Translations under genes and position numbers: made by a program
Shown: one piece after another, positions 38,353 to 47,818 of the stretch
How positions within the stretch are numbered: the stretch's first letter is position 1
How the letters are laid out: each line of letters opens with the position of its first letter
The notes under the pieces: model-generated
The model's input: only the letters and a program-made list of their open reading frames with translations
The model's database searches: none
What the model was told of the DNA's origin: nothing
DNA from: JANXQG01 sp963824275
GTDB lineage: Bacteria > Planctomycetota > Planctomycetia > Pirellulales > Thermoguttaceae
DNA length: 64,000 bases
Assembly: GCA_963824275.1 (NCBI GenBank)
Contig: CAWGOT010000003.1
Coordinates: 1,674,001 to 1,738,000 of the forward strand
Direction: 5' to 3'

Positions 38353-39067
38353 GATCTCCTGCGCCGGCGTCCGCCGGCTGGCGGCGCTCGTCGCCTTCGA
38401 TCAGGCCGTCGACAATGCGGATCGTGCGGTGCGCATAACTCGCCACCTTCGGATCGTGTGTGACCAGGATTACGGTGATGCCCTCGGCGTTGAGCTGCTG
38501 GAACATCCGCAGGATTTCCACGCTGGTGTGCGAATCGAGGTTGCCGGTCGGCTCGTCGGCCAGCAGCAGGGCGGGGCGATTCACCAGCGACCGCGCGATG
38601 GCCACCCGCTGCTGCTGGCCGCCGGACATCTGCGAAGGTTCGTGGTCGGTGCGGTCGGCCAGGCCGACCCGGTCCAGGAGCACGTGCCCAAGTCTCTGGG
38701 CCTCGGCCCCGCTGGGCCGATGGGGCGAGTAGTCCAGGGGCATGATGACCTGCTGCAGCGCGGTGGTCCGCGGCAGTAGATTGAAGCTCTGGAAAACGAA
38801 GCCCAGCTTGCCCGTGCGGACCAGTGCCCGCTGATTGGGCGTGAACTGGCTCATCTCCTGGCCGTCGAGCCAGTATTCGCCGGAACTGGGCCGGTCAAGG
38901 CAACCCAGGAGATTCATCAGCGTCGTCTTGCCGGAGCCCGAGGCCCCCATCAGCGCCACCATCTCGCCGCGCTCGATGGTCAGCGAGATGCCCTTGAGCA
39001 CGGGGACGTCGACCTCGCCCAAGTGATAGGTCTTGGTGATGTCTACCAGGCGAATGAGTTCCATCAT
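38192..39067 (-). CDS. MacB/LolD-type ABC transporter ATP-binding protein
   Basis: Residues 1-225 are a standard ATPase: Walker A GASGSGKTTL, Q-loop FVFQSFNLLP, signature MSGGQQQRVAIARSL, Walker B LLADEPTGNLD, H-loop VTHD. From about 38375 downward the frame runs out of phase over the Gly/Ser-rich start of the permease, so the true end is probably an in-frame fusion to that permease after a one-base correction. It begins 20 bp after the adaptor gene stop; all three genes form one operon. Confidence 0.88.
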   Translation of the reverse strand: MMELIRLVDITKTYHLGEVDVPVLKGISLTIERGEMVALMGASGSGKTTLMNLLGCLDRPSSGEYWLDGQEMSQFTPNQRALVRTGKLGFVFQSFNLLPRTTALQQVIMPLDYSPHRPSGAEAQRLGHVLLDRVGLADRTDHEPSQMSGGQQQRVAIARSLVNRPALLLADEPTGNLDSHTSVEILRMFQQLNAEGITVILVTHDPKVASYAHRTIRIVDGLIEGDERRQPADAGAGDLALGHSDRRASRRQRIGQCQRGRQWKWIQRKRNRRTKRTCGGGWRRGGGGGRG

Positions 39068-39086
39068 GGCATCCTTTTGCGGGCGG

Positions 39087-40717
39087 TTACTTGGCCTTGC
39101 CCTTGAAGATCTTGGGCGCGAAAGGGTTCACCGTGTCGTCGCTGCCCTCGGCGGCGACGTTGACGCCGTCGACGACCTCATCGCCTTCGTTGAGGACCGC
39201 GCCGTTCTGGCGCGGACCTCGGTCATTGTGCCGTCGGTGGCGATGATCTCAACCGGGACCGGCTTCACAAATCCCCCGTCGACGGTCCACAGGCGGCCGT
39301 ACTCATGGTGTTCCTTCAGTTCCGCGATGTCTTGCGGCGCGAGCGGCTGACCCGGCGGTTGATGTGCGGCCGCCTTCGCTGCCTTCGCCGCCTCCGCCGC
39401 CTTCGCCGCGACCGCCTTGGCGTCCTTGCGGCCCTCCTTGTCCTTGGTGACCTCCATCCAATCTCCAGACTTCGACCCGTTGGCCGTGCCCGCGCTAGTC
39501 GCCAGCGAGTTGGTTGCCGGCGAGTTAGCTGCCAGCGACGGACCCGACCCGCTGCCGACGGCGTTCTGCCCGCTGTCGGCGGGCCGGCCCGCGGAACGTC
39601 CCCGCTTTTTTTCGGGCTTCTTGTCGTCGCCTTTGGGACGGCTCATGGCGGCCCAGGTCTCCTCGCGGACGTCAGGCGCTATCATCTTCTTCGCCGGCTT
39701 CCAGCGCAAGGCGGCATTGGGGACCAGCAGGACGTTTTCGTGGTTTTCGATCTCGAACTTCAGGCTGGCCGTCATGTAGGGCAGCAGTTTATAGCGTGGG
39801 GTTTCAGCGACCGGCGAATCGTTGCCCGGCGCAGCCCCGGCGGCCGGCGCAGCCGGCGGCGCGTCGAGCAATTGGTTGTCCGTCGTCACGACGACGGTGT
39901 AGGTCACCACGTTCTGGGTCATGGTGGCGTTGAGGCGGACCTGTGAGACCACGCCGTGGAAGGTTTCATTGGGATAGGCGTCGACGCTGAAGTGGGCTTT
40001 CACGCCGGGCCGGATGCTGCCGATGTCGGCCTCATTGACCGATGCCCAGACCTGGATCCGCGACAAGTCCTTGGCCAGCAGGAAGAGGCTGGAGGCGCTC
40101 AAGGAAGAAACGACCGTCTGCCCGACGTTGACGCGGCGGTCGACGATCGTGCCCTTGACCGGCGAGGTGATTTTGCAGTAGCCGAGATTGACTTCGGCCG
40201 TTTTCAGCGTGGCTTTGGCCTGTTCGATCGCCGCCGCGGCGTCGGCGACATTGGCCTTGGCCACTTCGTTGGCCGCGAAGGCGGCGTCATAGTCGCTCTG
40301 CGCAATGGCGCCCTTCTTGAGCAACTCGTCGTCGCGCTTCAAGTTGGCCTGCGCCAAGACCGCGTTGGCCTTCATCTGCCCCAGGTCCGCTTGGGCCTTG
40401 TCCACCGCGGCCTTGCACTGGTCGTAGGTCGCCTGGTACAAGAGCGGATCGATCTGCGCGAGAACCATTTTCGCCTCGACGTTCGAACCGAAATCGACGA
40501 AGCGGTCGGTGATCAGGCCGTTCACCTGGGAACCGATGTCGATGACTTCCTCCGGTTCGAGCGTCCCGGTGGCCTCGATGGTAGGCGACATGTCGCCGCG
40601 CTCAACGGAGGCCACGCGGAAGTTGGAGCCGCCCTCCGTGCGGTAATACTTGAGGTAAAAATAGCCTCCCGCCACGACTACGCCGACGAGGATCAAGATG
40701 GAAAGAACAGCTCGCAT
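39087..40717 (-). CDS. MacA-like periplasmic adaptor (HlyD family), frameshift near the C-terminus
   Basis: About 543 residues. One N-terminal membrane anchor (VLSILILVGVVVAGGYFYL), a lipoyl/barrel-sandwich half (ATGTLEPEEVIDIGSQVNGLI), a long alpha-helical hairpin (residues ~85-165), and the second lipoyl half (ITSPVKGTIVDRRVNVGQTV). A charged low-complexity region rich in Lys, Ala and Ser (~residues 345-430) is inserted before the final barrel. A frame change near 39210 is needed to reach the conserved end (NGAVLNEGDEVVDG... to the stop at 39087). Adaptors link MacB-type pumps to an outer-membrane channel. Confidence 0.88.
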
Positions 40718-40820
40718 GGGATTGCTTTCGATTTCGGGCCTTTGCTGGATGAAGTTCTGGGATTATTATTGCCTCGGGATGAAACCGGGATTGCCTCGTT
40801 AGGGGACTTGCCGGGCCGAG

Positions 40821-41344
40821 CTACGTCGTTCTCTTTCTTGCCGCGGCGATCGGGTTGCTTGCGTGGCCATTGGCCGTCTCGGCCGGCTGGCTGCCGTTTT
40901 TCACTCGGGCTTGAACCGCGGTGCAGGCGTCCACCAGGATTTCCAACGACGACCGCACCGCCTCGCGCTGTTGTTCGGCGAGTGGTTCCAAGACCGCAAG
41001 CGTGCGGAGCACTCGATCTTCGCGGCGCTTGCGCATTATTTTCTCGCCCGCACGGTGAGTTGCAAGCAGCGGACCCGGCGGTCGTTCTCCTCGGCCACGC
41101 GCTTAACCAGCCGCACCCGCTCCAAGCGGTCGGCAATCTGCGTCAAGGCGCTAAGGGAAACGCCCAGCGACCGGCTCAAGGCCGACATCGGCTGCGGACC
41201 TTCGCTGAGGATTCCACACAACCGCAATTGTGCCAGGGGCAGGTCGTCGGCCGGATCCTTCTCCGAGGTGTTCAGTCCACGCACTAAGCGCGGCACGAGC
41301 CCTGCAACCGCCTCGGCTATCTCCAACAGTTCTTGTTGACTCAT
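40821..41344 (-). CDS. MarR-family transcriptional regulator (one frameshift)
   Basis: About 173 residues: the winged helix is recognisable (PLAQLRLCGILSEGPQPMSALSRSLGVSLSALTQIADRLE, then VKRVAEENDRRVRCLQLT) followed by a helical C-terminus. In the A-run near 41038 one missing A creates a false stop; adding it joins VRARK to IMRKRREDRVLRT. ATG at 41344 gives the usual start. It lies 103 bp upstream of the MacA-like gene on the same strand and probably controls that efflux operon. Confidence 0.75.
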
Positions 41345-41513
41345 GGGTCCACGCTTTCCTTCCGGGGATTGTACCCCGCCGGCGCCACAATCCAGCGCCG
41401 CGTAGGGTAGCTCATTAACTTCCATGTACATTTAATATACGTGAAGCAATCGCCCAGCGGAAGAGAATTCCTGCCCGGAGTGAAAAAATCAATCGCCGGC
41501 GAAAATACCTGGA

Positions 41514-41615
41514 AGTAGGGTGGGACCAGCGAGCTTGCGAGCGCCGGCCCACCAGCACCCATCCTTGGTGGGCCGGCGCTCGCAAGCTCACTGGTCCCAC
41601 CCGTCCCACCCTACC
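41514..41615. repeat. Long inverted repeat (GGTGGGACCAGCGAGCTTGC type)
   Basis: Arms of about 36 bp (41519-41554 and 41566-41601) with an outer pair TAGGGTGGGA / TCCCACCCTA. The loop is 11 nt. It overlaps the stop codon of the adjacent permease gene, whose C-terminus ends at LKPLEALR. Confidence 0.9.
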
Positions 41616-42981
41616 GTAGTGCTTCCAAGGGCTTCAATCGCACGGCGGAAAGGGCCGGCACGAGGCCGCCTATTCCACCCATCAGAAGCGTGAGAAAAAT
41701 TCCCGCCGCCCAGATCCGGGCATCGACCACCAATTGCAACACCACGAACTTCCCGCCCCCGCCCGAGCTGCCCATCACACTGTTGACCGTCAGCCCGTTG
41801 GTCAGCGACCCCAGGGCACACCCCAACAATCCGCCTAACAGGGCAATCACCAGCGATTCCAGCAGGAAGGAAACAAGGATGTGCCAGCGGGCGTAGCCCA
41901 GGATGCGGAGCACGCCGATATCCTTGATGCGGTTGCTGATCGCGGCGAACATCGTGTTCATGACGCCGAAAATCCCCCCCGCCGCCATCACCAAGGTAAC
42001 GATCACGATGGCGACAAAGAACTGCTGGTTCGTCTCCGAGAGGCTGGCGTAGTATTCTTTTTCCACCTGCGGAGCGATGTTGGCCTTGTTATAGTTCTGC
42101 TTGAGGAAGTCGCGGAGCTTGGCCGCCGCTTCGGCACTGTCGGTGCCCAACACCAGCGTCGTGACGTTATCCTTGCCGAACACCGGACCCACGAGTGAAC
42201 GGTTGGCCCAGATTTCCGAGTTACAAGTGGCGCCGGACGATTTCAGGATCCCGGTGACGACAAAGTCCTTTTCGCCCAGGCGGAAGTGATCGCCCACGTC
42301 GAGCCGGCGGGGATTCCTGGCGGCCACGCGCTCTTCCGCAGTGCGGTCGGCGGCCAGTTCCCCGGCGACGCCTTCGCCCAGCACGGCCTGGATCGCCGGG
42401 GCCTTGCTGTCCGCCCCGGCCTGCTCCTCCACGCCCGCTTCCGAGAACCATGCGCCGGCTTGCAGTTGGATGTTGTGAATCTTGGAAGCCAGGGCCGCGT
42501 CGGTGATGCCGCGAACCTGCAGGAAGCGGCCGTTGGGGCGACCCGGCTGGGGGTGAACCACCGGCTGATTGACGATCATATAGGTCTCGCGGCTGGCCCA
42601 AGGTTTGCCTGATTCGGCGTCGTGGCGGACGCCGGGAAGCTGCTCGATCTCGCCCAGGTCGGACGTATTGAGATTGCTGAAGGCCTCGTCGATCGCGCCT
42701 TCCGCCAGGATCACCACGTTGCCGGGCTGGGCCGAGCCCTCCATCATCCGCTGCATGCCCGTGGTGAAGGCCAACATCACGACCATCAGGCCGACGACTG
42801 CCGTAAATGCCAGCGCGGTCATCACCGTGGTCAGCCAGCGCAGCTCGAGGTTCCGCACGGTGTAACTCAAGGGGACCCGATTGACGGCCAGCAGCAGGAG
42901 CACCAGGACGGCTGCAAAACCCAGCAGGACCCACAAGCTGCGCGGGTCGGTCAGCGCCAGTTCGATTAGCCGTACGATCAC
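41611..42981 (-). CDS. FtsX/MacB-type ABC transporter permease
   Basis: 456 residues, intact. Helix 1 (SLWVLLGFAAVLVLLLLAV) is followed by VRNLELRWLTTVMTALAFTAVVGLMVVM, a ~230-residue extracytoplasmic domain, and three C-terminal helices (FFVAIVIVTLVMAAGGIFGVMNTM; ILVSFLLESLVIALLGGLLG; IWAAGIFLTLLMGGIGGLVPAL). The end is two residues shorter than the usual EALRYE because a palindromic repeat takes over. It is the last gene of a four-gene efflux operon starting at 46495. Confidence 0.9.
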   Translation of the reverse strand: MIVRLIELALTDPRSLWVLLGFAAVLVLLLLAVNRVPLSYTVRNLELRWLTTVMTALAFTAVVGLMVVMLAFTTGMQRMMEGSAQPGNVVILAEGAIDEAFSNLNTSDLGEIEQLPGVRHDAESGKPWASRETYMIVNQPVVHPQPGRPNGRFLQVRGITDAALASKIHNIQLQAGAWFSEAGVEEQAGADSKAPAIQAVLGEGVAGELAADRTAEERVAARNPRRLDVGDHFRLGEKDFVVTGILKSSGATCNSEIWANRSLVGPVFGKDNVTTLVLGTDSAEAAAKLRDFLKQNYNKANIAPQVEKEYYASLSETNQQFFVAIVIVTLVMAAGGIFGVMNTMFAAISNRIKDIGVLRILGYARWHILVSFLLESLVIALLGGLLGCALGSLTNGLTVNSVMGSSGGGGKFVVLQLVVDARIWAAGIFLTLLMGGIGGLVPALSAVRLKPLEALR

Positions 42982-43006
42982 GTCAATTTCTCTCCGTGTA
43001 AATCTC

Positions 43007-44299
43007 TCATCCCACCTTGGAAAACACTTCCGCCGGTTTCACGCGGCTGGCCGACCAGGCGGGCAGCAGGCTGCCGGCCAGGGCAGCGCCAGCGCCTACC
43101 GCGGGTCCCCACCACAAGGCGTTGACCGGAATCAGGAACACCGGAAAGAAGCCCATGGGAAAGGCCAGCCCTTGGCACCACCAATCGACGACCATGAAGG
43201 TCAGGCCCGCGCTGGCAAAGCCCGCAACCAGCCCTAGCAACACCGCTTCGCCCATCACCAGCAGCACGATCTGGCGGGGCCGGAAACCGAGCACCTTGAG
43301 CACGGCCATTTCCGTCCGCCGCTCGCGAACGCTGATGCTGATGGCGTTGGCCAGCACCAGGGCCAGGGTCAGCACGCAGGCCGGAATCAGCACCCAGCGC
43401 ATGCCCTGCAGCAGATCGCGGTAGGCGTCCAAAAAGGTGCCCACGCCGGACGACTCGGTCTCGCACTTGACCTGGGGGTTGGTGTAAAAGGGCGAGGTGT
43501 TGATCTGCTGGGCCACGCGGTCGAAGCCTTCCTTGTCGTCGACTTTCACCAGGACCAGGCTCAGGCTGCGATCGGCCATGGGGTGCTGCCGCCCGGCGTG
43601 CGCCGGGGGATAGGCGTCCAGGGCGGCGTTGTAGTAGTCGCGATTGATGGCCGCCAGGCCGTCGTAGCGGCCCGGCGGGAACACGCCCACGATCTCGAGG
43701 TCAAAATCCAGGTCCTTCCAGGTGGAAAAACCGCTGAGTTTGAAGGTCCGGCCCACAGGGTCCTTCAACAGGCCCGGCTGGGCGTCGCCGATCATCTGGT
43801 TCAGGTTCAGCAAGTGGTTCCGTCCCAGGATGATCCCGTTGCGCTTGTCTTTCAGCCGCTTGACGGCGGCGCGGAGATCGGCGTCTTCCGACGCCGAAAG
43901 GTCTTCCAGCCCCGACATCATCGTGAGGATCTTCTCCGGCTGGCAGGCGATGCAGAAGACCATCGATCGGAACGACGGGTTCTGCGGATCGAGCGTGCCG
44001 CCGTAGAACTGCCAGGTCATCGAGTCGGTGGGGCGGGCGTCTTCCGGATGGTCCGGGCGGGCGCCGCCGTCGCTGAGCGACGAAGCGTAGGAATAGGGCA
44101 GGCGGCTGGGGACCGACCAGCGGTCGCTGATGAAGGCCTTGAAGTCGTGGCTTTTTTCTTCCGTCACCATGTCGATCAGGTGCAGGACCGACCCGACCAG
44201 CGTGACCACCAGCACCAGCACCATCGTGCCCAGCGCGGTGAGCATCGAGCGCAGACCGTTGCGGCCGACATTCTTCACGATCAACATCAGGAGCTTCAT
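43007..44299 (-). CDS. FtsX/MacB-type ABC transporter permease
   Basis: 430 residues, intact. The N-terminal helix and conserved start (VKNVGRNGLRSMLTALGTMVLVLVVTLVG) precede a periplasmic domain and three C-terminal helices with the family motifs ISVRERRTEMAVLKVLGFRPRQIVLLVMGEA and ACVLTLALVLANAIS. It ends in SRVKPAEVFSKVG. With the next permease it would form a heterodimer served by the ATPase at 44416-45117. Separated from the ATPase gene by a pair of palindromic repeats. Confidence 0.9.
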   Translation of the reverse strand: MKLLMLIVKNVGRNGLRSMLTALGTMVLVLVVTLVGSVLHLIDMVTEEKSHDFKAFISDRWSVPSRLPYSYASSLSDGGARPDHPEDARPTDSMTWQFYGGTLDPQNPSFRSMVFCIACQPEKILTMMSGLEDLSASEDADLRAAVKRLKDKRNGIILGRNHLLNLNQMIGDAQPGLLKDPVGRTFKLSGFSTWKDLDFDLEIVGVFPPGRYDGLAAINRDYYNAALDAYPPAHAGRQHPMADRSLSLVLVKVDDKEGFDRVAQQINTSPFYTNPQVKCETESSGVGTFLDAYRDLLQGMRWVLIPACVLTLALVLANAISISVRERRTEMAVLKVLGFRPRQIVLLVMGEAVLLGLVAGFASAGLTFMVVDWWCQGLAFPMGFFPVFLIPVNALWWGPAVGAGAALAGSLLPAWSASRVKPAEVFSKVG

Positions 44300-44315
44300 C
44301 GGTGGCCCGCAGTGC

Positions 44316-44417
44316 AGGTCCCTTCTGCCGGAAGGGACTGATTCGGAATGACTTGTTGGAAGGGGTACCGTTCTCCGGTCACGTAAAATACACAGTCCCT
44401 CTCGGCGGGAGGGACCT
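44316..44417. repeat. Paired palindromes (AGGTCCCT...AGGGACT type)
   Basis: Two 24-bp imperfect palindromes, 44316-44339 and 44394-44417, are also inverted copies of each other. The second overlaps the ATPase stop codon. They fill the gap within the operon. Confidence 0.75.
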
Positions 44418-45117
44418 ACGCCATGCTCGCCTGTTCGACGAGCTGGCCTTTTTCCAGGTGCAGGATGCGGTCTGCGCGGCGGGCGGCGCGGGGGTCGTGC
44501 GTGACCATCAGGATCGTCTTCTTCAGCGACTTGCTCACCGCCGCCAGCAAGTCGAGGATTTCCTCGGCGCTCTTGGCGTCGAGGTCGCCCGTCGGCTCGT
44601 CGGCCACGATCAAGGCCGGATCGGTGACCAGGGCGCGGGCGATGCCCACCCGCTGCTGCTGCCCGCCGGAAAGCTGGCCAGGCCGGTGGCGGATGCGGTC
44701 GGAAAGGCCTACGAGGTCCAGGGCGTTGATCACCTGCTCCCGCCGCCGCGCAGCGGAAAGACCCAGCAGCAGCAACGGCAGCTCGACGTTCTCATAGGCC
44801 GAGAGCACCGGCAGCAGATGATAGAACTGGAAGATGAAGCCGACGTGCGTAGTCCGCCAATGGGCCAACTGGCCTTCGCCCATGGCGGAAATCTGCTCGT
44901 CCTGCACCCAGACGTCGCCCTCGCTGGGCGAATCGATGCCGGCAATCAGGTTCAAGAGCGTCGTCTTGCCCGAGCCGCTGGGCCCCATCAGGCCCAGGAA
45001 CTCGCCGTCGGGCACTTCCAGCGTGAGGTCCTGCAGGACGTCGACGCGCTCGCTGCCGCGGCGGAAGAATTTGTGGACGTGGTCGACGCGAACGATCGGC
45101 GTGGCAGGTTGCGTCAT
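44416..45117 (-). CDS. LolD/MacB-type ABC transporter ATP-binding protein
   Basis: 233 residues, complete and intact. Walker A GPSGSGKTTLLN, Q-loop FIFQFYHLLP, signature QLSGGQQQRVGIARAL, Walker B LIVADEPTGDLD, H-loop VTHD. The start overlaps the stop of the adaptor gene by 4 bp (ATGA), implying translational coupling. It powers the two permeases downstream. Confidence 0.93.
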   Translation of the reverse strand: MTQPATPIVRVDHVHKFFRRGSERVDVLQDLTLEVPDGEFLGLMGPSGSGKTTLLNLIAGIDSPSEGDVWVQDEQISAMGEGQLAHWRTTHVGFIFQFYHLLPVLSAYENVELPLLLLGLSAARRREQVINALDLVGLSDRIRHRPGQLSGGQQQRVGIARALVTDPALIVADEPTGDLDAKSAEEILDLLAAVSKSLKKTILMVTHDPRAARRADRILHLEKGQLVEQASMA

Positions 45118-46495
45118 GAGGCAGGCGGCTTCGCGGAGTGTGTGTTTGGGGAACCGGTTGCTTGCGGTTTCACGACGATAGCTTTTTCCGGACCGGTCTT
45201 CTCGGAAGTCATCTTGGCGGTACTCGTCTTCTCTGTGTTCGTCTTCTCGGAACTCGTTTTCATATCGCCGACTCTTTCGGGAGCGGTCTTCTTGGCATTT
45301 GCCGGCGTCGGAGGATCTTTCAGGAACGAAACCATGGCCGTCATGTCCGGCTTCAGGTAAACCCCCTCTTCCTCCCGCGGCACGTTCACCTTGACCCGCA
45401 CCGGAATGGCCGCCTTATTGCGGTCGGCGATGGGCATCAAGCGCGAGACGAAGCCCTCGTAAATCCGCTCGGGATAGGCCTCGGTGCGGATCTTGCATTT
45501 CTGGCCGGTAGCCACCTTGTTGATGTCGCGCTCTTCGATCGTCAGTTCGACCTCCAGGTCGGAAGAGGTCTGCCAGATCGCAGAGACTGTAGGAGCCGTT
45601 CATGGCGATCGGGTTGACGAGGTTGCCTTCCTCAGCGTTCTTTTTCAGGATCGTGCCGTCGATCGGGGCGCGGATCTTGCAGTTGTCCAATTTCCATTGG
45701 GCAATGGCCAGGTCGGCCTCGGCCTGCGCGAACGTCCGCTTCCGCCGCGGCCACCTTGTTGCCTCGCGAACTCTCCAGCATCTCCAAGGCGAACTCCAAC
45801 GAGTGGAGGTGCTGATCGGCCTGGCGATACTTGCTTTCGGCCAGCTCGTAGTCCAACTGCGAAATGGCATGTTGCTTCAGGAACAGGTCGCGGTCGCGCT
45901 CGTAGTCGGCCTTCAACTGCGCCAGGTCCGGCTTGGCCCGTTCCAACTCGGCCTTGGCCTGGCCGATCTCGTTAGGCCGCATGGCCACGATTTCCGCCAA
46001 CCGTTGCCGGGCGCGCCTCCAAAGCCGACTCGTCGTGCCGCAGGGTGGCCTGGTAATCAACGTCTTCCAACTCGGCCAGGATGGCGCCCTTCTTCACCCG
46101 CCGGCCTTCCAGGATATCGAGCTTCACAATCATGCCGCTGACCTTGGGACTGACCAGGATCCGCTGCACCGGCATGATGTAGCCCTTCGAGTCCAGGGCG
46201 ATGTTGCCGGAAGAGGCGGTCTGGGCCTCGGCGGCGGGCTTTTCCTGGGAGGCCGCGGCAACGGTTTCCGGCGAACCCCGCTGGAGCAGCAAATAGGCCA
46301 GCACCACGCTGACGCCCGCCAGCACGGCCACCAGGGCCCAGGCGGTTTTTGCGCCGCCGATTCCGCGCAGGTCTCCTTTTGCGGTAAGCGCAAAGAGAGC
46401 ACTCGCTTGTGCAGCGCGGAGCCGTCGCCGGCGGAAGTCTCACGGTCCGGCGAGGATGCAGGAGGTCGATTGTGTATGCTCAAGGGGACTTGCAC
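45114..46495 (-). CDS. HlyD/MacA-family periplasmic adaptor (several frameshifts)
   Basis: About 460 residues after joining frames near 46360, 46005, 45735 and 45570. There is one membrane anchor (VAVLAGVSVVLAYLLLQRG), a first lipoyl half (VQRILVSPKVSGMIVKLDILEGR), a helical hairpin (IGQAKAELERAKPDLAQLK..., RDLFLKQHAISQLDYELAESKY), and the second lipoyl half (IRAPIDGTILKKNAEEGNLV). The C-terminus is a Lys/Thr/Glu-rich tail with repeated EKT units from degenerate tandem DNA repeats. It heads the operon with the ATPase and two permeases. Confidence 0.85.
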
Positions 46496-46567
46496 TCCGT
46501 CGTTGCCAGGGGCGTTAGTTGACTAGGCAACCGGCATCTTTACTCAGATGCTCATCTAGGTTGAATT

Positions 46568-47818
46568 TTACCCTATGCGCTGGCCCGCCACAAGGGATGA
46601 ATCGGTTATTGGTAGCGTCCTGAGGCGGTCCAAGTGTTGACGAATACCCAACGCAGGGGACTCGATTGCCACAATGCCGTCTGGAAGCTCGTCAACGAAG
46701 CCGAAACAACCGCCTTGCGCCAGGGCGATCAGGAACATCACTTTCGCCCCTTTGCCGGCCGATGCCTTGGCGAGTTTTTGGGCGGCATCCAGCAACGTCT
46801 CGCCCGGTCGTTGAATTCGAACGGGCACCGGACCCCCTTCAAAATCCTGTTTCAGAATTGCATCGATACCGGCATTCCGCTGGACCGGCACATAGTCAAC
46901 ACCCTGCAAGACGGAAAGGACGCCGTCGTCCAAGTTGCGATAAGCCTCGCGGCCCAATTCAACCAGGCGTGAACGACTCCTCGTCGCATCTTGAAGCCGC
47001 TTTCTAGCCAACTCCACGGCATCTTTCGAGGAGTCAATTCCGATTGCCAATCGGCCGAGGGCTTGTGCGGCAACGAGAGTCGTGCCACTTCCACAGAACG
47101 GATCGAGGATGCAATCACCTTCGTTGCTTGCCAGCGCGATGATTCGCTCAAGCAGAAGCAGTGGTTTTTGCGTAGGATATCCGCTCCGCTCCTTGGCCTT
47201 AGGGTTTAGGAAGGGGATGTCCCACACGTCGCTGAGAGGGACCCCTCGCTTTCCGCCATTGGGGACCACGTTTCCGTTGTCGTCGCGATCGTAAATCGAC
47301 TTATTGGAGCCGTCGCGAGATCGGCGCTGAAGGATCTGATCGACATTAGTGGCAGGGGAATACTCGGTCCACGTCTCGTTGAAGGTGAACTGATCGGTCT
47401 TCGTGTAGTAGAGAATCGTTTGATGAGCCGGCAAGAGTCCTCGACGAGAGTTCGACCACCGGCGATAGTGCCAGATGATTTCCGAACGAAAATGTTCGCA
47501 GCCGAAGACGTCGTCGAGAAGCATGCGCACGAGATGAACTGCGTTACGGTCGCAATGGAAGAAGAGCGATCCTCGATCCGACAACAAGCAGTGCGTCGCG
47601 TGCAGTCGCTCAAGTAAGAAAGTCCCGTATTCCTTTTGTGACGACCAAAGATCGTCGAACGAAAACTCCGTGGAACGATCGCGCGGGCCAAGTCGATGGA
47701 CTTTTTGCGTGAAAAAGGGGGGATCGAGGTACGCCAAGTCGGCGATTCCGCATTCCATTCCCTGCAAGATCGGCAGGCAGTCGCCTAAATGGACCTGGAT
47801 TTCAGTTCTTGGGTGCAT
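46568..47818 (-). CDS. Type II DNA methyltransferase (beta class, DPPF) of an ApaLI-like R-M pair
   Basis: 416 residues, intact. Order of motifs is IV first (LAYLDPPFFTQ near residue 31) and the SAM-binding motif I later (DPFCGSGTTLVAAQALGR, ~residue 235), which defines the beta class of amino methyltransferases (N6-adenine or N4-cytosine). A further ~150 C-terminal residues follow. It overlaps the restriction endonuclease gene by 17 bp on the same strand. G+C is visibly lower than that of neighbours, suggesting transfer. It should protect the site cut by the partner. Confidence 0.92.
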   Translation of the reverse strand: MHPRTEIQVHLGDCLPILQGMECGIADLAYLDPPFFTQKVHRLGPRDRSTEFSFDDLWSSQKEYGTFLLERLHATHCLLSDRGSLFFHCDRNAVHLVRMLLDDVFGCEHFRSEIIWHYRRWSNSRRGLLPAHQTILYYTKTDQFTFNETWTEYSPATNVDQILQRRSRDGSNKSIYDRDDNGNVVPNGGKRGVPLSDVWDIPFLNPKAKERSGYPTQKPLLLLERIIALASNEGDCILDPFCGSGTTLVAAQALGRLAIGIDSSKDAVELARKRLQDATRSRSRLVELGREAYRNLDDGVLSVLQGVDYVPVQRNAGIDAILKQDFEGGPVPVRIQRPGETLLDAAQKLAKASAGKGAKVMFLIALAQGGCFGFVDELPDGIVAIESPALGIRQHLDRLRTLPITDSSLVAGQRIG

